A stretch of DNA of 64,000 nucleotides from the NCBI GenBank assembly GCA_009667805.1, contig CM019075.1, forward strand, positions 13,903,738 to 13,967,737, read 5' to 3'. The stretch is from Leptobrachium leishanense. Taxonomy: Eukaryota; Chordata; Amphibia; Anura; Megophryidae. Within the stretch, counting starts at the first letter, position 1. The number at the start of each line of letters is the position of its first letter. The notes beneath the pieces are model-generated. The model did no database searches and was not told the DNA's origin. It worked only from the letters and a program-made list of their open reading frames with translations. Shown piece after piece: positions 37,458 to 49,600 of the stretch. The translations under genes were made by a program, and so were the position numbers.

Positions 37458-40400
37458 CCCAACCCTTTGGCGTTACCCCTCGGAGACCATTTCTTGCATT
37501 GATTTTTCTTTAGATTTTTGGGTGGTGTAACCCATTTCCATTTATTATTTCTCCCTCCAGATGGGGGGGGCCTGGCCTCATAATATGTTAGCCTGATGAA
37601 GACCACGTCACCGAGCACTCAGGCCCCACCATCCAACATATACACAATCCACGTGGAGGCCCCCTGATGCCCTGTCCGCACAGGTTAAAGTCTGCAATTT
37701 GCTGTTTTTGGGTAAAAAGCTCTTCCGTATCGTAATTTAATAGAATGATCTCTCCGGCACAGAGAGGGGCTCGGACCCGGCGGGGGGGAATCTGGTAATT
37801 TCAGCCATTCTGTGTTGATTGTGTGCCACCCTCTGTGCCCGCCGCGCGCACAAAACACATTTGTATCTTCTTATGTTTTTTCCCCCCTTAAAATCTCCTC
37901 TTGCGCGTTCCGTTCCGTCCTCGTAATGTTTAATCTGATATCCCCAGCACGTCGTCCAAATCTGCGGCTGTAAAGAAGGCGATTTATATCGCCGTGAAGC
38001 GGCGCGCGCGGCGAGGGCTCTGCACGGTAATCAAGAATCAGAATATGGATTTATTGGGTCTTAGACGATGTTCTATTGGGTTTTGTAGAATTTTGGATAT
38101 CTTTTTTTGGGGGGGGACAGAACATCCTGGGGGGGCCGTCACTGGTGGAATATCCCGTATCCCAAACACGTGGGACCGGCCGCGTCCTGGATTATTATTA
38201 TTTTTTTTTTTTTTTAGAGGGGGGGGGGGGTTTCCTATTAATGTGCAATATTTTGGGAACCAGAGTCTAAACACGAAATTTATTTATGTCGCACACAGCC
38301 TGAAGGGTGTTTTTATACAGAATTTTTATGTCCCCGTCACATGATGTCGAGGTGGAATGTTTCACTTCTTGTGTCGTGTCGGACTTTCAATAATATTCAG
38401 TGTTTTGGAATATTTCCATATTTCGGTTGTGCAGCCTGTATCCCTCTCTGTCCGCTCGCTCTCGGCGCGGAATGCCCACACGTCACAGTAGATGGCAGTG
38501 CAACTGTATTTTCATATTTTCATTTTTTCCCTTTTTTTTATTTCCCCCTTTTTTTACTAGCCCCCCCCCTTATTCTTTAATTCTCTGGCGGGGCACCCCC
38601 TGCTATTTTTCCATGATTTTTTCTATTTATTTTTCCTGACACAGGTTCTGCACGCTCAGGGATGTGACAACGCGGTTAATTTATTGCGTCGAGTTTCCTC
38701 GCTCCACATCCTGAGCGTCACACGAGGAAACCTGACCTTCAGAACAATGCTTACGTCCACCGGACGAGTTCCCGTTCCGCTGGGCAAAGAGGGACCTGCT
38801 ATTGTACTCTGAACCCCCTCTTCCTGCCGGAGAGAGGGCAACGGGGCATTAAAAAGCAGGAAAAGTCTGCTTTCAATTCATCCCTCCCTCCTTCTGACCA
38901 GCCTGCAGAACCCTCTGCCACCTCTACTGGGACTCCATGTAAGGTATCCACTACCGTGCGTCTGACTGCCACCACATTCTGACATGCGAAGAAATGGTAA
39001 AACCTCCCTAAAGTCAAATCTCGTGGATTAAAATGTAAAAATTCCCCAAATGTCTCTATTTGGTGAAATATCCCCCCCCCCAGACTCTGTGGCTGCAGTA
39101 GTTGTGGTGCAGAGCCTGCGCTCGCAGGATGGAGATTTGCCTCTGGTGTGAATGTAGATAGAAGCGAATCTAATTAACGTCGCTGCATGAAAGCGAGGAG
39201 TCAGACGATCCATCTCCCCCTCCCCACCACCATCCCCACCGCAGGGCAGACCAGGATTATCAACCGTCATCAGCCTGGGCTTTGGTCAGATTCACTGTGC
39301 AGGAGTAGTACATCCATGGGATGCGGTCTGGAGAGAGGTGGTAACAACCTGGAGGAGCAGACATTCAAAGAAATCCGTGCGCCAAATGCATGGACACAGG
39401 TGTAAACCCAAGCACACGTATCGATTTGATGGGTCTAAATGGAGAAAGGCGAACACGACTGGTTAAAATGTACACGTGGACGGGGCCGGGTTTACGTCTC
39501 AGGAGCCTGTAGGCACAGAAATCTGGAGCGACCATACCCCCACCCCAACCGCCCCCCCCCCTCCCCGACACACAAAAAAATGCTGCTTTTCAAAAGGATA
39601 TCAAAACTTTTTATTTTTTTATTACTTGTTTTTATTATTGGAATATTTTTTTAGTTTTTATAGTTAAATCTGTCCGTCACCGAGGGGGGGGGGGAGTCTT
39701 TCGTGCCGTATAAAGATACTTAAAAAAAAAAATCACCTCCGCCCTCGCTGGCGTCGAGAGAAATGAGATGGTGAGTTTGTGCAGCATCGCTGTTCACTTT
39801 GTATTTGCAGAAAGACGATTTGTATTTAAATTTCCACAAACCTGGTCACGTTTGGGTTTTATACGATTCTCCGGCCTTTCCAATGGTACCTTTTTATATA
39901 TGTCCCTCTAGTTTGTAAGGCTCCAGATACAGGGGTCTGAATGACTGTAATTTTTTCGAGCAAGGCGCCCCCTTGTGGTAGGCCCCTGTAGTGGCATGCC
40001 TACTTTACCTTGTTATAAATCCAGCCCTGCATACGGAGAGGTGCATAACACAACACGTTCACATATCATGGTGAAAAAGCATTTGCACATCATGCGAATT
40101 AGATTTTCATTTCCCGCAGACCTTCCTGCCTGCATTCTCCAGTATGCAGCAAAGGATTCTAGGTAGAACATGCAGATGAAATGGCGTGTCGCGCCTTTAT
40201 TGCATGTAAAAGTCTGCAGCCTCCCTCTGCAACACGCACGAAACTGTCTGTTGGCATCGAGGGCGAACATGCATGAAAATGTCCATTTGTAGCATCCATT
40301 CACCCTGCGATGGGGAACCTAGGCACCCCAGATGTTTCTGAACTACCAGTCCATGATGCTCTGCCTTAGGTGTGACCATGCATCCTGGGACATATAGTGC

Positions 40401-41152
40401 CAAGGTTCGCAGTCACTGCCTTAACCCTTGGTTTGATGGTTTGGTACTACATGTCCCATGATGCTTAGTCACACAGTAGACTGGCCGAGCATCATTGAGA
40501 GCATCATGGGCGCCGTGGCGGACCCTTAGAGAAATGGCATATTTCATTTGCATGTCCTACCCAGAATTCCTTGCTTCATATGAGAGGAATGTAACTGGAA
40601 GGTTGGGGGGGGGGGTAAAAGCCAAGTCTCTGGTCTGTTTAGGTGTAAATGTTGTGGTTTTTATGTGTGTGTGTCCCCGTCTCCCATTGAATGACCCCAG
40701 TATATGCAGCTACTTTCGCTCATGTATCAGACACACAGATTGGTGCATATGATTATGCACACGTCCATTGACACAGTGTATCAGACACACAGGGTGTAAA
40801 GCGCCGCTTGTTCCACATTTACTCTCGTACGGATTAGTTGTCCTCCTCATTCCGCGAGGTGTCTGACGTTTCAGAGGGGTTTGTTTTTTCTCATAAACCC
40901 GGGAAGGTCTCGGTAAAGCCTCGAGCGTCTGGGTCGGTTTTATGATCTCGCTATCTTCAAGTTCCTCTTTTAGCTCTGGTTTCAATAAAAATCTCTCCCC
41001 ACCTTTTAATCTCTCTTCCTTTCCGCGAAAAACCTGTGCTACAGTATCCGGTGACAGTCCTAGAGATAAATCCAGAGGAACCTGTAACGGGGCTTTCATT
41101 CCAATGTTACTACACAGTTATTATATGTATACTGGGGTTATCCTATGCTAAA
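37458..41152. other. Intergenic, repeat remnants only
   Basis: Long T and G runs (38108, 38205-38230, 39685) and AT-rich DNA. Diverged inverted copies of a segment with TTTCATTTGCATGTCCTACC lie at about 40130-40185 and 40533-40590, probably a decayed foldback element. ACTACATGTCCCATGATGC-type cores occur near 40345 and 40446. No coding exon was recognised. Confidence 0.5.
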
Positions 41153-44100
41153 AACAGCTTCACATCCCCTAACCCTAGAGCTAAACCCGCAGCTTCACAG
41201 CCCCTAACCCTAGAGCTAAACCTACAGCTTCACAGCCCCTAACCCTAGAGATAAACCTACAGCTTCACAGCCCCTAACCCTAAAGCTAAACCTACAGCTT
41301 CACAGCCCCTAACCCTAGAGATAAACCTATAGCTTCACAGCCCCTAACCCTAAAGCTAAACCTACAGCTTCACAGCCCCTAACCCTAGAGCTAAACCTAC
41401 AGCTTCACAGCCCCTAACCCTAGAGCTAAACCTACAGCTTCACAGCCCCTAACCCTAGAGCTAAACCCGCAGCTTCACATCCCCTAACCCTAGAGATAAA
41501 CCTACAGCTTCACAGCCCCTAACCCTAGAGCTAAACCTACAGCTTCACATCCCCTAACCCTAAAGCTAAACCTACAGCTTCACAGCCCCTAACCCTAGAG
41601 CTAAACCTACAGCTTCACAGCCCCTAACCCTAGAGCTAAACCTACAGCTTCACAGCCCCTAACCCTAGAGCTAAACCCGCAGCTTCACAGCCCCTAACCC
41701 TAGAGCTAAACCTACAGCTTCACAGCCCCTAACCCTAGAGATAAACCCACAGCTTCACAGCCCCTAACCCTAAAGCTAAACCTACAGCTTCACAGCCCCT
41801 AACCCTAGAGCTAAACCTACAGCTTCACAGCCCCTAACCCTAAAGCTAAACCTATAGCTTCACAGCCCCTAACCCTAAAGCTAAACCTACAGCTTCACAG
41901 CCCCTAACCCTAGAGCTAAACCTACAGCTTCACAGCCCCTAACCCTAAAGCTAAACCTACAGCTTCACAGCCCCTAACCCTAAAGCTAAACCTATAGCTT
42001 CACAGCCCCTAACCCTAAAGCTAAACCTACAGCTTCACAGCCCCTAACCCTAAAGCTAAACCTACAGCTTCACATCCCCTAACCCTAAAGCTAAACCTAC
42101 AGCTTCACAGCCCCTAACCCTAAAGCTAAACCTACAGCTTCACAGCCCCTAACCCTAGAGCTAAACCTACAGCTTCACAGCTCCTAACCCTAGAGCTAAA
42201 CCTACAGCTTCACAGCCCCTAACCCTAAAGCTAAACCTATAGCTTCACAGCCCCTAACCCTAAAGCTAAACCTATAGCTTCACAGCCCCTAACCCTAAAG
42301 CTAAACCTACAGCTTCACATCCCCTAACCCTAGAGCTAAACCTACAGCTTCACAGCCCCTAACCCTAAAGCTAAACCTACAGCTTCACATCCCCTAACCC
42401 TAGAGCTAAACCTACAGCTTCACAGCCCCTAACCCTAGAGCTAAACCTACAGCTTCACAGCCCCTAACCCTAAAGCTAAACCTATAGCTTCACAGCCCCT
42501 AACCCTAAAGCTAAACCTACAGCTTCACAGCCCCTAACCCTAAAGCTAAACCTATAGCTTCACAGCCCCTAACCCTAAAGCTAAACCTATAGCTTCACAG
42601 CCCCTAACCCTAAAGCTAAACCTATAGCTTCACAGCCCCTAACCCTAAAGCTAAACCTACAGCTTCACAGCCCCTAACCCTAAAGCTAAACCTATAGCTT
42701 CACAGCCCCTAACCCTAAAGCTAAACCTATAGCTTCACATCCCCTAACCCTAGAGCTAAACCTATAGCTTCACAGCCCTAACCCTAGAGCTAAACCTACA
42801 GCTTCACAGCCCCTAACCCTAGAGCTAAACCTACAGCTTCACAGCCCCTAACCCTAGAGCTAAACCCACAGCTTCACAGCCCCTAACCCTAAAGCTAAAC
42901 CTACAGCTTCACAGCCCCTAACCCTAGAGCTAAACCTACAGCTTCACAGCCCCTAACCCTAAAGCTAAACCTACAGCTTCACAGCCCCTAACCCTAAAGC
43001 TAAACCTATAGCTTCACAGCCCCTAACCCTAAAGCTAAACCTACAGCTTCACAGCCCCTAACCCTAAAGCTAAACTACAGCTTCACATCCCCTAACCCTA
43101 AAGCTAAACCTACAGCTTCACAGCCCCTAACCCTAAAGCTAAACCTACAGCTTCACAGCCCCTAACCCTAGAGCTAAACCTACAGCTTCACAGCCCCTAA
43201 CCCTAGAGCTAAACCTACAGCTTCACAGCCCCTAACCCTAAAGCTAAACCTATAGCTTCACAGCCCCTAACCCTAAAGCTAAACCTATAGCTTCACAGCC
43301 CCTAACCCTAAAGCTAAACCTACAGCTTCACATCCCCTAACCCTAGAGCTAAACCTACAGCTTCACAGCCCCTAACCCTAGAGCTAAACCTACAGCTTCA
43401 CAGCCCCTAACCCTAAAGCTAAACCTATAGCTTCACAGCCCCTAACCCTAAAGCTAAACTATAGCTTCACAGCCCCTAACCCTAAAGCTAAACCTATAGC
43501 TTCACAGCCCCTAACCCTAAAGCTAAACCTACAGCTTCACAGCCCCTAACCCTAAAGCTAAACCTATAGCTTCACAGCCCCTAACCCTAAAGCTAAACCT
43601 ATAGCTTCACATCCCCTAACCCTAGAGCTAAACCTATAGCTTCACAGCCCCTAACCCTAGAGCTAAACCTACAGCTTCACAGCCCCTAACCCTAGAGCTA
43701 AACCTACAGCTTCACAGCCCCTAACCCTAGAGCTAAACCCACAGCTTCACAGCCCCTAACCCTAAAGCTAAACCTACAGCTTCACAGCCCCTAACCCTAG
43801 AGCTAAACCTACAGCTTCACAGCCCCTAATCCTAAAGCTAAACCTACAGCTTCACAGCCCCTAACCCTAAAGCTAAACCTATAGCTTCACATCCCCTAAC
43901 CCTAAAGCTAAACCTACAGCTTCACAGCCCCTAACCCTAGAGCTAAACCCACAGCTTCACAGCCCCTAACCCTAAAGCTAAACCTACAGCTTCACAGCCC
44001 CTAACCCTAGAGCTAAACCTACAGCTTCACAGCCCCTAATCCTAAAGCTAAACCTACAGCTTCACAGCCCCTAACCCTAAAGCTAAACCTATAGCTTCAC

Positions 44101-46049
44101 AGCCCCTAACCCTAAAGCTAAACCTACAGCTTCACAGCCCCTAACCCTAAAGCTAAACCTACAGCTTCACATCCCCTAACCCTAAAGCTAAACCTATAGC
44201 TTCACAGCCCCTAACCCTAAAGCTAAACCTATAGCTTCACAGCCCCTAACCCTAAAGCTAAACCTATAGCTTCACAGCCCCTAACCCTAAAGCTAAACCT
44301 ACAGCTTCACAGCCCCTAACCCTAAAGCTAAACCTACAGCTTCACAGCCCCTAACCCTAAAGCTAAACCTATAGCTTCACAGCCCCTAACCCTAAAGCTA
44401 AACCTATAGCTTCACATCCCCTAACCCTAGAGCTAAACCTACAGCTTCACAGCCCCTAACCCTAGAGCTAAACCTACAGCTTCACAGCCCCTAACCCTAG
44501 AGCTAAGCCTACAGCTTCACAGCCCCTAACCCTAGAGCTAAGCCTACAGCTTCACATCCCCTAACCCTAGAGCTAAACCTACAGCTTCACATCCCCTAAC
44601 CCTAAAGCTAAACCTATAGCTTCACAGCCCCTAACCCTAAAGCTAAACCTTCACAGCCTTCACAGCCCCTAACCCTAGAGCTAAACCTACAGCTTCACAG
44701 CCCCTAACCCTAAAGCTAAACCTTCACAGCCTTCACAGCCCCTAACCCTAGAGCTAAACCTACAGCTTCACAGCCCCTAACCCTAGAGCTAAACCTACAG
44801 CTTCACAGCCCCTAACCCTAAAGCTAAACCTACAGCTTCACAGCCCCTAACCCTAGAGCTAAACCTACAGCTTCACAGCCCCTAACCCTAAAGCTAAACC
44901 TACAGCTTCACAGCCCCTAACCCTAAAGCTAAACCTATAGCTTCACAGCCCCTAACCCTAAAGCTAAACCTACAGCTTCACAGCCCCTAACCCTAAAGCT
45001 AAACCTATAGCTTCACAGCCCCTAACCTAGAGCTAAACCTACAGCTTCACAGCCCCTAACCCTAGAGCTAAACCTACAGCTTCACAGCCCCTAACCCTAG
45101 AGCTAAACCTACAGCTTCACATCCCCTAACCCTAAAGCTAAACCTACAGCTTCACAGCCCCTAACCCTAAAGCTAAACCTATAGCTTCACAGCCCCTAAC
45201 CCTAAAGCTAAACCTAGAGCTTCACATCCCCTAACCCTAAAGCTAAACCTACAGCTTCACAGCCCCTAACCCTAAAGCTAAACCTACAGCTTCACAGCCC
45301 CTAACCCTAGAGCTAAGCCTACAGCTTCACAGCCCCTAACCCTAGAGCTAAACCTACAGCTTCACATCCCTAACCCTAGAGCTAAACCTACAGCTTCACA
45401 TCCCCTAACCCTAGAGCTAAACTTCTACACTTCACAGCCCAGCCCTAACCCTAGAGCTAAACCTATAGCTTCACAGCCCCTAACCCTAAAGCTAAACCTA
45501 TAGCTTCACAGCCCCTAACCCTAAAGCTAAACCTATAGCTTCACATCCCCTAACCCTAAAGCTAAACCTACAGCTTCACAGCCCCTAACCCTAAAGCTAA
45601 ACCTACAGCTTCACAGCCCCTAACCCTAGAGCTAAACCTATAGCTTCACAGCCCCTAACCCTAGAGCTAAACCTACAGCTTCACAGCCCCTAACCCTAGA
45701 GCTAAACCTATAGCTTCACAGCCCCTAACCCTAGAGCTAAGCCTACAGCTTCACAGCCCCTAACCCTAAAGCTAAACCTACAGCTTCACAGCCCCTAACC
45801 CTAAAGCTAAACCCGCAGCTTCACAGCCCCTAACCCTAGAGCTAAACCTACAGCTTCACATCCCCTAACCCTAGAGCTAAACCTACAGCTTCACATCCCC
45901 TAACCCTAGAGCTAAACCTACAGCTTCACATCCCTAACCCTTAAGCTAAACCTACAGCTTCACAGCCCCTAACCCTAAAGCTAAACCTACAGCTTCACAG
46001 CCCCTAACCCTAGAGCTAAACCTACAGCTTCGTAGCCCCATAACCCTAG
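41153..46049. repeat. 35-bp telomere-like satellite, about 140 units
   Basis: Unit AGCTTCACAGCCCCTAACCC followed by TAGAGCTAAACCTAC. Each unit contains CCCCTAACCCTA, close to two vertebrate telomere repeats (CCCTAA). Main variants are CACAG/CACAT, TAGAG/TAAAG and CCTACAG/CCTATAG. A ~1013-bp higher-order repeat is visible between 42071-42350 and 43084-43363. Its 3' edge is interrupted by a hAT element at 46062. Confidence 0.96.
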
Positions 46050-46061
46050 TTGCACATTAGC

Positions 46062-47128
46062 TAGGGATGTGCGTTTCTGAATTTCGGAATTTTCACGAAC
46101 TTTCCCGATTCGTGCATTCGGATTCGGCCGATTTTCCGAAAATTTTCAGATCCGAAAACGGCAGATCCGAACAAATTTCCGAGCCAAAACGAAAACTTTT
46201 CAGAATTTTCGAATGGAGTAGAAATGTGTAAAATCGAAATTCATTTTCGTTCCTTTCCTGATTTCGGTTCCATTTCAGTAATTTCCGACATTGTATTTAT
46301 CGGTTATATCGCTGATTCTGTAATTTTGTATCATTCCCATCTTAATGTATCCTTCCCGGGAAACCAGAGAAATCTCAATGTATCCTTCCCGGGAAACCAG
46401 AGAAATCTCAATGTACCCTTCCCGGGAAACCAGAGAAATCTCAATGTACCCTTCCCGGGAAACCAGAGAAATCTCAATGTATCCTTCCTGTGAAATCAGA
46501 GAAATCTCAATGTACCCTTCCCGGGAAACCAGAGAAATCTCAATGTACCCTTCCCGGGAAACCAGAGAAATCTCAATGTACCCTTCCCGGGAAACCAGAG
46601 AAATCTCAATGTACCCTTCCCGGGAAACCAGAGAAATCTCAATGTAACCCTTCCCGGGAAACCAGAGAAATCTCAATGTACCCTTCCCGGGAAACCAGAG
46701 AAATCTCAATGTACCCTTCCCGGGAAACCAGAGAAATCTCAATGTATCCTTCCCGGGAAACCAGAGAAATCTCAATGTATCCTTCTTGGAAAACATGAGA
46801 AATCTCAATGTACCCTTCTTGGAAAACATGAGAAATCTCAATGTATCCTTCTTGGAAAACATGAGAAATCTCAATGTATCCTTCTTGGAAAACATGAGAA
46901 ATCTCAATGACAGAATTATCGTATTGGCAGAATTATCGGATCCGAAAAACCATTAGTTTACATCAAAACGAATAGACACTTTGAAACGAGGAGAACAGAT
47001 GTTCCGAAAAACACGACAATTTCTGAAATCACGAAAAAAAGTCGATACGGAAAACGAACTGAACCGAAACGAAAATTTACAAAATCCAAACGAATCGAAC
47101 TGGAAAAAAAAATCGGTGCACAAGTCTA
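46062..47128. mobile_element. TTCGG-rich hAT-type element, copy 2, with internal minisatellite
   Basis: Ends TAGGGATGTGCG and TGCACAAGTCTA are imperfect inverted repeats. An exact 8-bp duplication ACATTAGC flanks it (46054-46061 and 47129-47136). The body is related in inverse orientation to 20577-21244, but here a 33-bp array separates the two halves. No transposase. Confidence 0.87.
46342..46910. repeat. 33-bp minisatellite, about 17 units
   Basis: Unit CCTTCCCGGGAAACCAGAGA followed by AATCTCAATGTAC. The last four units switch to a CTTCTTGGAAAACATGAGAA variant. A 33-bp unit keeps frame, so both strands look open; no gene is implied. Confidence 0.94.
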
Positions 47129-47136
47129 ACATTAGC

Positions 47137-47295
47137 CACTGGCTAGCTTTGATCTGTAAGGGGTAGTAGATACATGGGATAGCCTTCCAGTGGATGCAGT
47201 AAAGGTGTGGATAGATGAGTGTGATGTGAAAGGATTCTAGGCTCTCCCAGTAGTTAGACTTGATGGGCAGATTGGTTTTTATCTGCTGGCACAGG
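47137..47295 (+). mobile_element. CR1-like LINE 3' tail, short remnant
   Basis: ACATGGGATAGCCTTCCAGT corresponds to the WNSLPV coding region of the LINE at 16225, and GACTTGATGGGCAGATTGG followed by TTATCTGCTGGCAC matches its 3' end. Plus orientation, about 160 bp. Confidence 0.65.
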
Positions 47296-49172
47296 TTTCC
47301 TCCTGGCATGAAGCTGTGATTCCAGGCTGGGTATAGGGAATCAGAGGGCACTGGGCCGGCTGCCCCGCAGGGTCAGGTTACCAAATTCTCACAGATCCTT
47401 ATCTTTTGTCCTGTTTTGATGGATTGCTGCAGTAAAGAGGGTAAAAATACTGGTGTGCGGCGGCTGAGTGAGCAAATAAATCACAAGCGAGCGGGCACGA
47501 GTGAGTAATTGCATATTGCGCTTATCAGCTGCTATGTGGGAAAGTCCTTCTCTGACGTGCCATGGGGCACTGTGCCCGGGACTGTGTGTTTATCTAGATA
47601 ACGGGGGCCTACTAATCACTGCACACATCTAGACCTGTGTGGCGATCTATACATCTCACGTGGCAGGTGAGCTTACACTTTAATGGCCATTCAAGTAAAC
47701 CAAAACCTCTGTGTTTTGTTTCGCCTGGAGCTACAGGAGTAAATGCGAATGACCACCTTTTTTCCTTGTTATATTTTATACACGGAGCAGGCTGGATACT
47801 TCTGGTCTACGCAGCCGCCCTGATAGGGAATAGGCGCGAAACCGTGTTTTTTGCATGTAATGTAAACATCTCAGCCTGTGGATTTCCATCTAGAAACCAG
47901 TACGTCATTCTGCGACTATCTATTTAGAAATCTATACACCCCTGTCTCAAAATATCTATATCTAGAACATCTAGAAACCCGTATATCATACAGGAAAGGT
48001 AAATATCCACCTAGAAACCCTTATATCATTCGGGAAAGATCTATATCTATCTAGAAACTCGTATATCATTCGGGAAAGATCTATATCCATCTAGAAACCC
48101 GTTTATCGTTCGGGAAAGATCTATATCCATCTAGAAACCCGTTTATCGTTCGGGAAAGATCTATATCCATCTAAAACGATGGGGAAACAAGGGTTCCACT
48201 CAAGGGAGCTTGCTATCGAAGAGGAGTGGGGTGACACTCAAGGTATCCATCTAGAAACTGTTCCCGCCTTGCCTGTAAAAATCTAGACCAATGATGGCGG
48301 ACCCTGGCACCCCAGACATTTCCAAACTACATCTCCCATGATGTTCAGCCAGCCTTATATGTGACTAGGCACCATGGAACATATAGCTCTGAAACACCTT
48401 GGGTGCAAAGGTTTGCCATGATTGATCTAGATCCGTCTAGAAACCCATAGATCCCTGTCAGTGTCTTTTGTATCTAGATCAGGGATCTCAAACTCTGGTC
48501 CCCCAGATGTTTCTGAACTACACCTCCCATGATTCTCTGGCCATTTATTGTATTCAAAGAATTCTGGGAATTGTAGACTCGGGGGGGGGGGGCAGATTTT
48601 GAGGTCCCTGATCTAGACCCATCTAGAAACCTATTCAGCCCTGCCTGGAAATATCTGGACCCATCTAGAAATCCTAACTCCGCTGAAAATATTTACTTGT
48701 TTTATAAACAAGAAATCTGCTATTTATCCAAATCTTTACCCCTCCGCACCTCTCCAGATCCACAGCTCTAAACATTAACATCTGTTTGAGACTTTCTGCT
48801 TCATTGTTTCATGTTCCATTCCCTGCAGATGGGTTCTAGATACGGAGATACGATGTAAACGATGGCCAGGTCAACTCAAACCCTAGCACTCATTATATAG
48901 AGATAACTATCTCCATCTGGTGTCCTGTACGATCAGGCCTGTCAAACTCACTCCCCAACCCCCCCCACAGATGTTGATGGCCAGGGGATCATGGGAGGTG
49001 TAGTTTGAAAACATCTGGGATAGGGCCGGAGTTTGACAGCCCTGCTCTAGATGGAAACAGGTCTGAAGAAGCGAGGCGACTCTCAAAAACCTGTCACTTT
49101 TCATCACTCCCATAAAAATGTATTGCCGCGAATCAGAGTATGTGTGTGTATACAATGTATACAGCTCAACCT
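47296..49172. other. Intergenic with small repeats
   Basis: A 40-bp repeat (CATCTAGAAACCCGTTTATC then GTTCGGGAAAGATCTATATC) has about five units at 47965-48175, and its CATCTAGAAACC core recurs irregularly to 48670. Dispersed ACTACATCTCCCATGATG-type fragments lie near 48328, 48518 and, reversed, 48985. No exon recognised. Confidence 0.6.
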
Positions 49173-49600
49173 AAGGCTAGGGTCAGACGAAAACATTTTT
49201 AACGTGCGTTTAGTCGCACGAAATCACGGCCGTGCTAGCAGCAAATGACGTCCAATGCCGGGGAACATACGAAGAACGGCCGCACGAAAGTTCGTCCGCG
49301 CAACGCAAGTGGCAAACGAACGCATTTTTTCTAGAACGTCAAACCGCTACTACTGACGTACAGAGTGCGCTGCGTCCGCTAGCGGCATGTGTGCATGATT
49401 AGGAGACGTCAGACGCTGCTAATGTCCGGCCAACATAACGTCCAGACACAAAGTGTTTTATTGATGATCCGTACAAAATCACGGACGAAAAGGCGCATCG
49501 TATGACCGCTATCGCGTATTCCGTGAAAAAATACATCCATTCGTTCGAACGCACTTTTTCACGGACAACGTGAAAAATGCGTTAGTCTGACCCTAGCCTT
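49173..49600. mobile_element. ~428-bp MITE family, copy 2 (complete)
   Basis: Perfect 16-bp terminal inverted repeats AAGGCTAGGGTCAGAC and GTCTGACCCTAGCCTT, flanked on both sides by AACCT. The body is unusually CG-rich (ACGGCCGTG, GCGCTGCGTCCGC, TATCGCGTATTCCG). No coding capacity. Its close similarity to copy 3 implies recent amplification. Confidence 0.9.

Noticed and set aside
36748..37530. Cys-rich frames of 87-222 codons
   Set aside because: Translation of the 28-bp array in several frames at once.
41153..46049. CRISPR-like array or true telomere
   Set aside because: Units are contiguous without spacers, and the 35-bp monomer is not a pure TTAGGG array; vertebrate context.
46224..46907. 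Frames on both strands, up to 210 codons
   Set aside because: The 33-bp unit is a multiple of three without stops on either strand.
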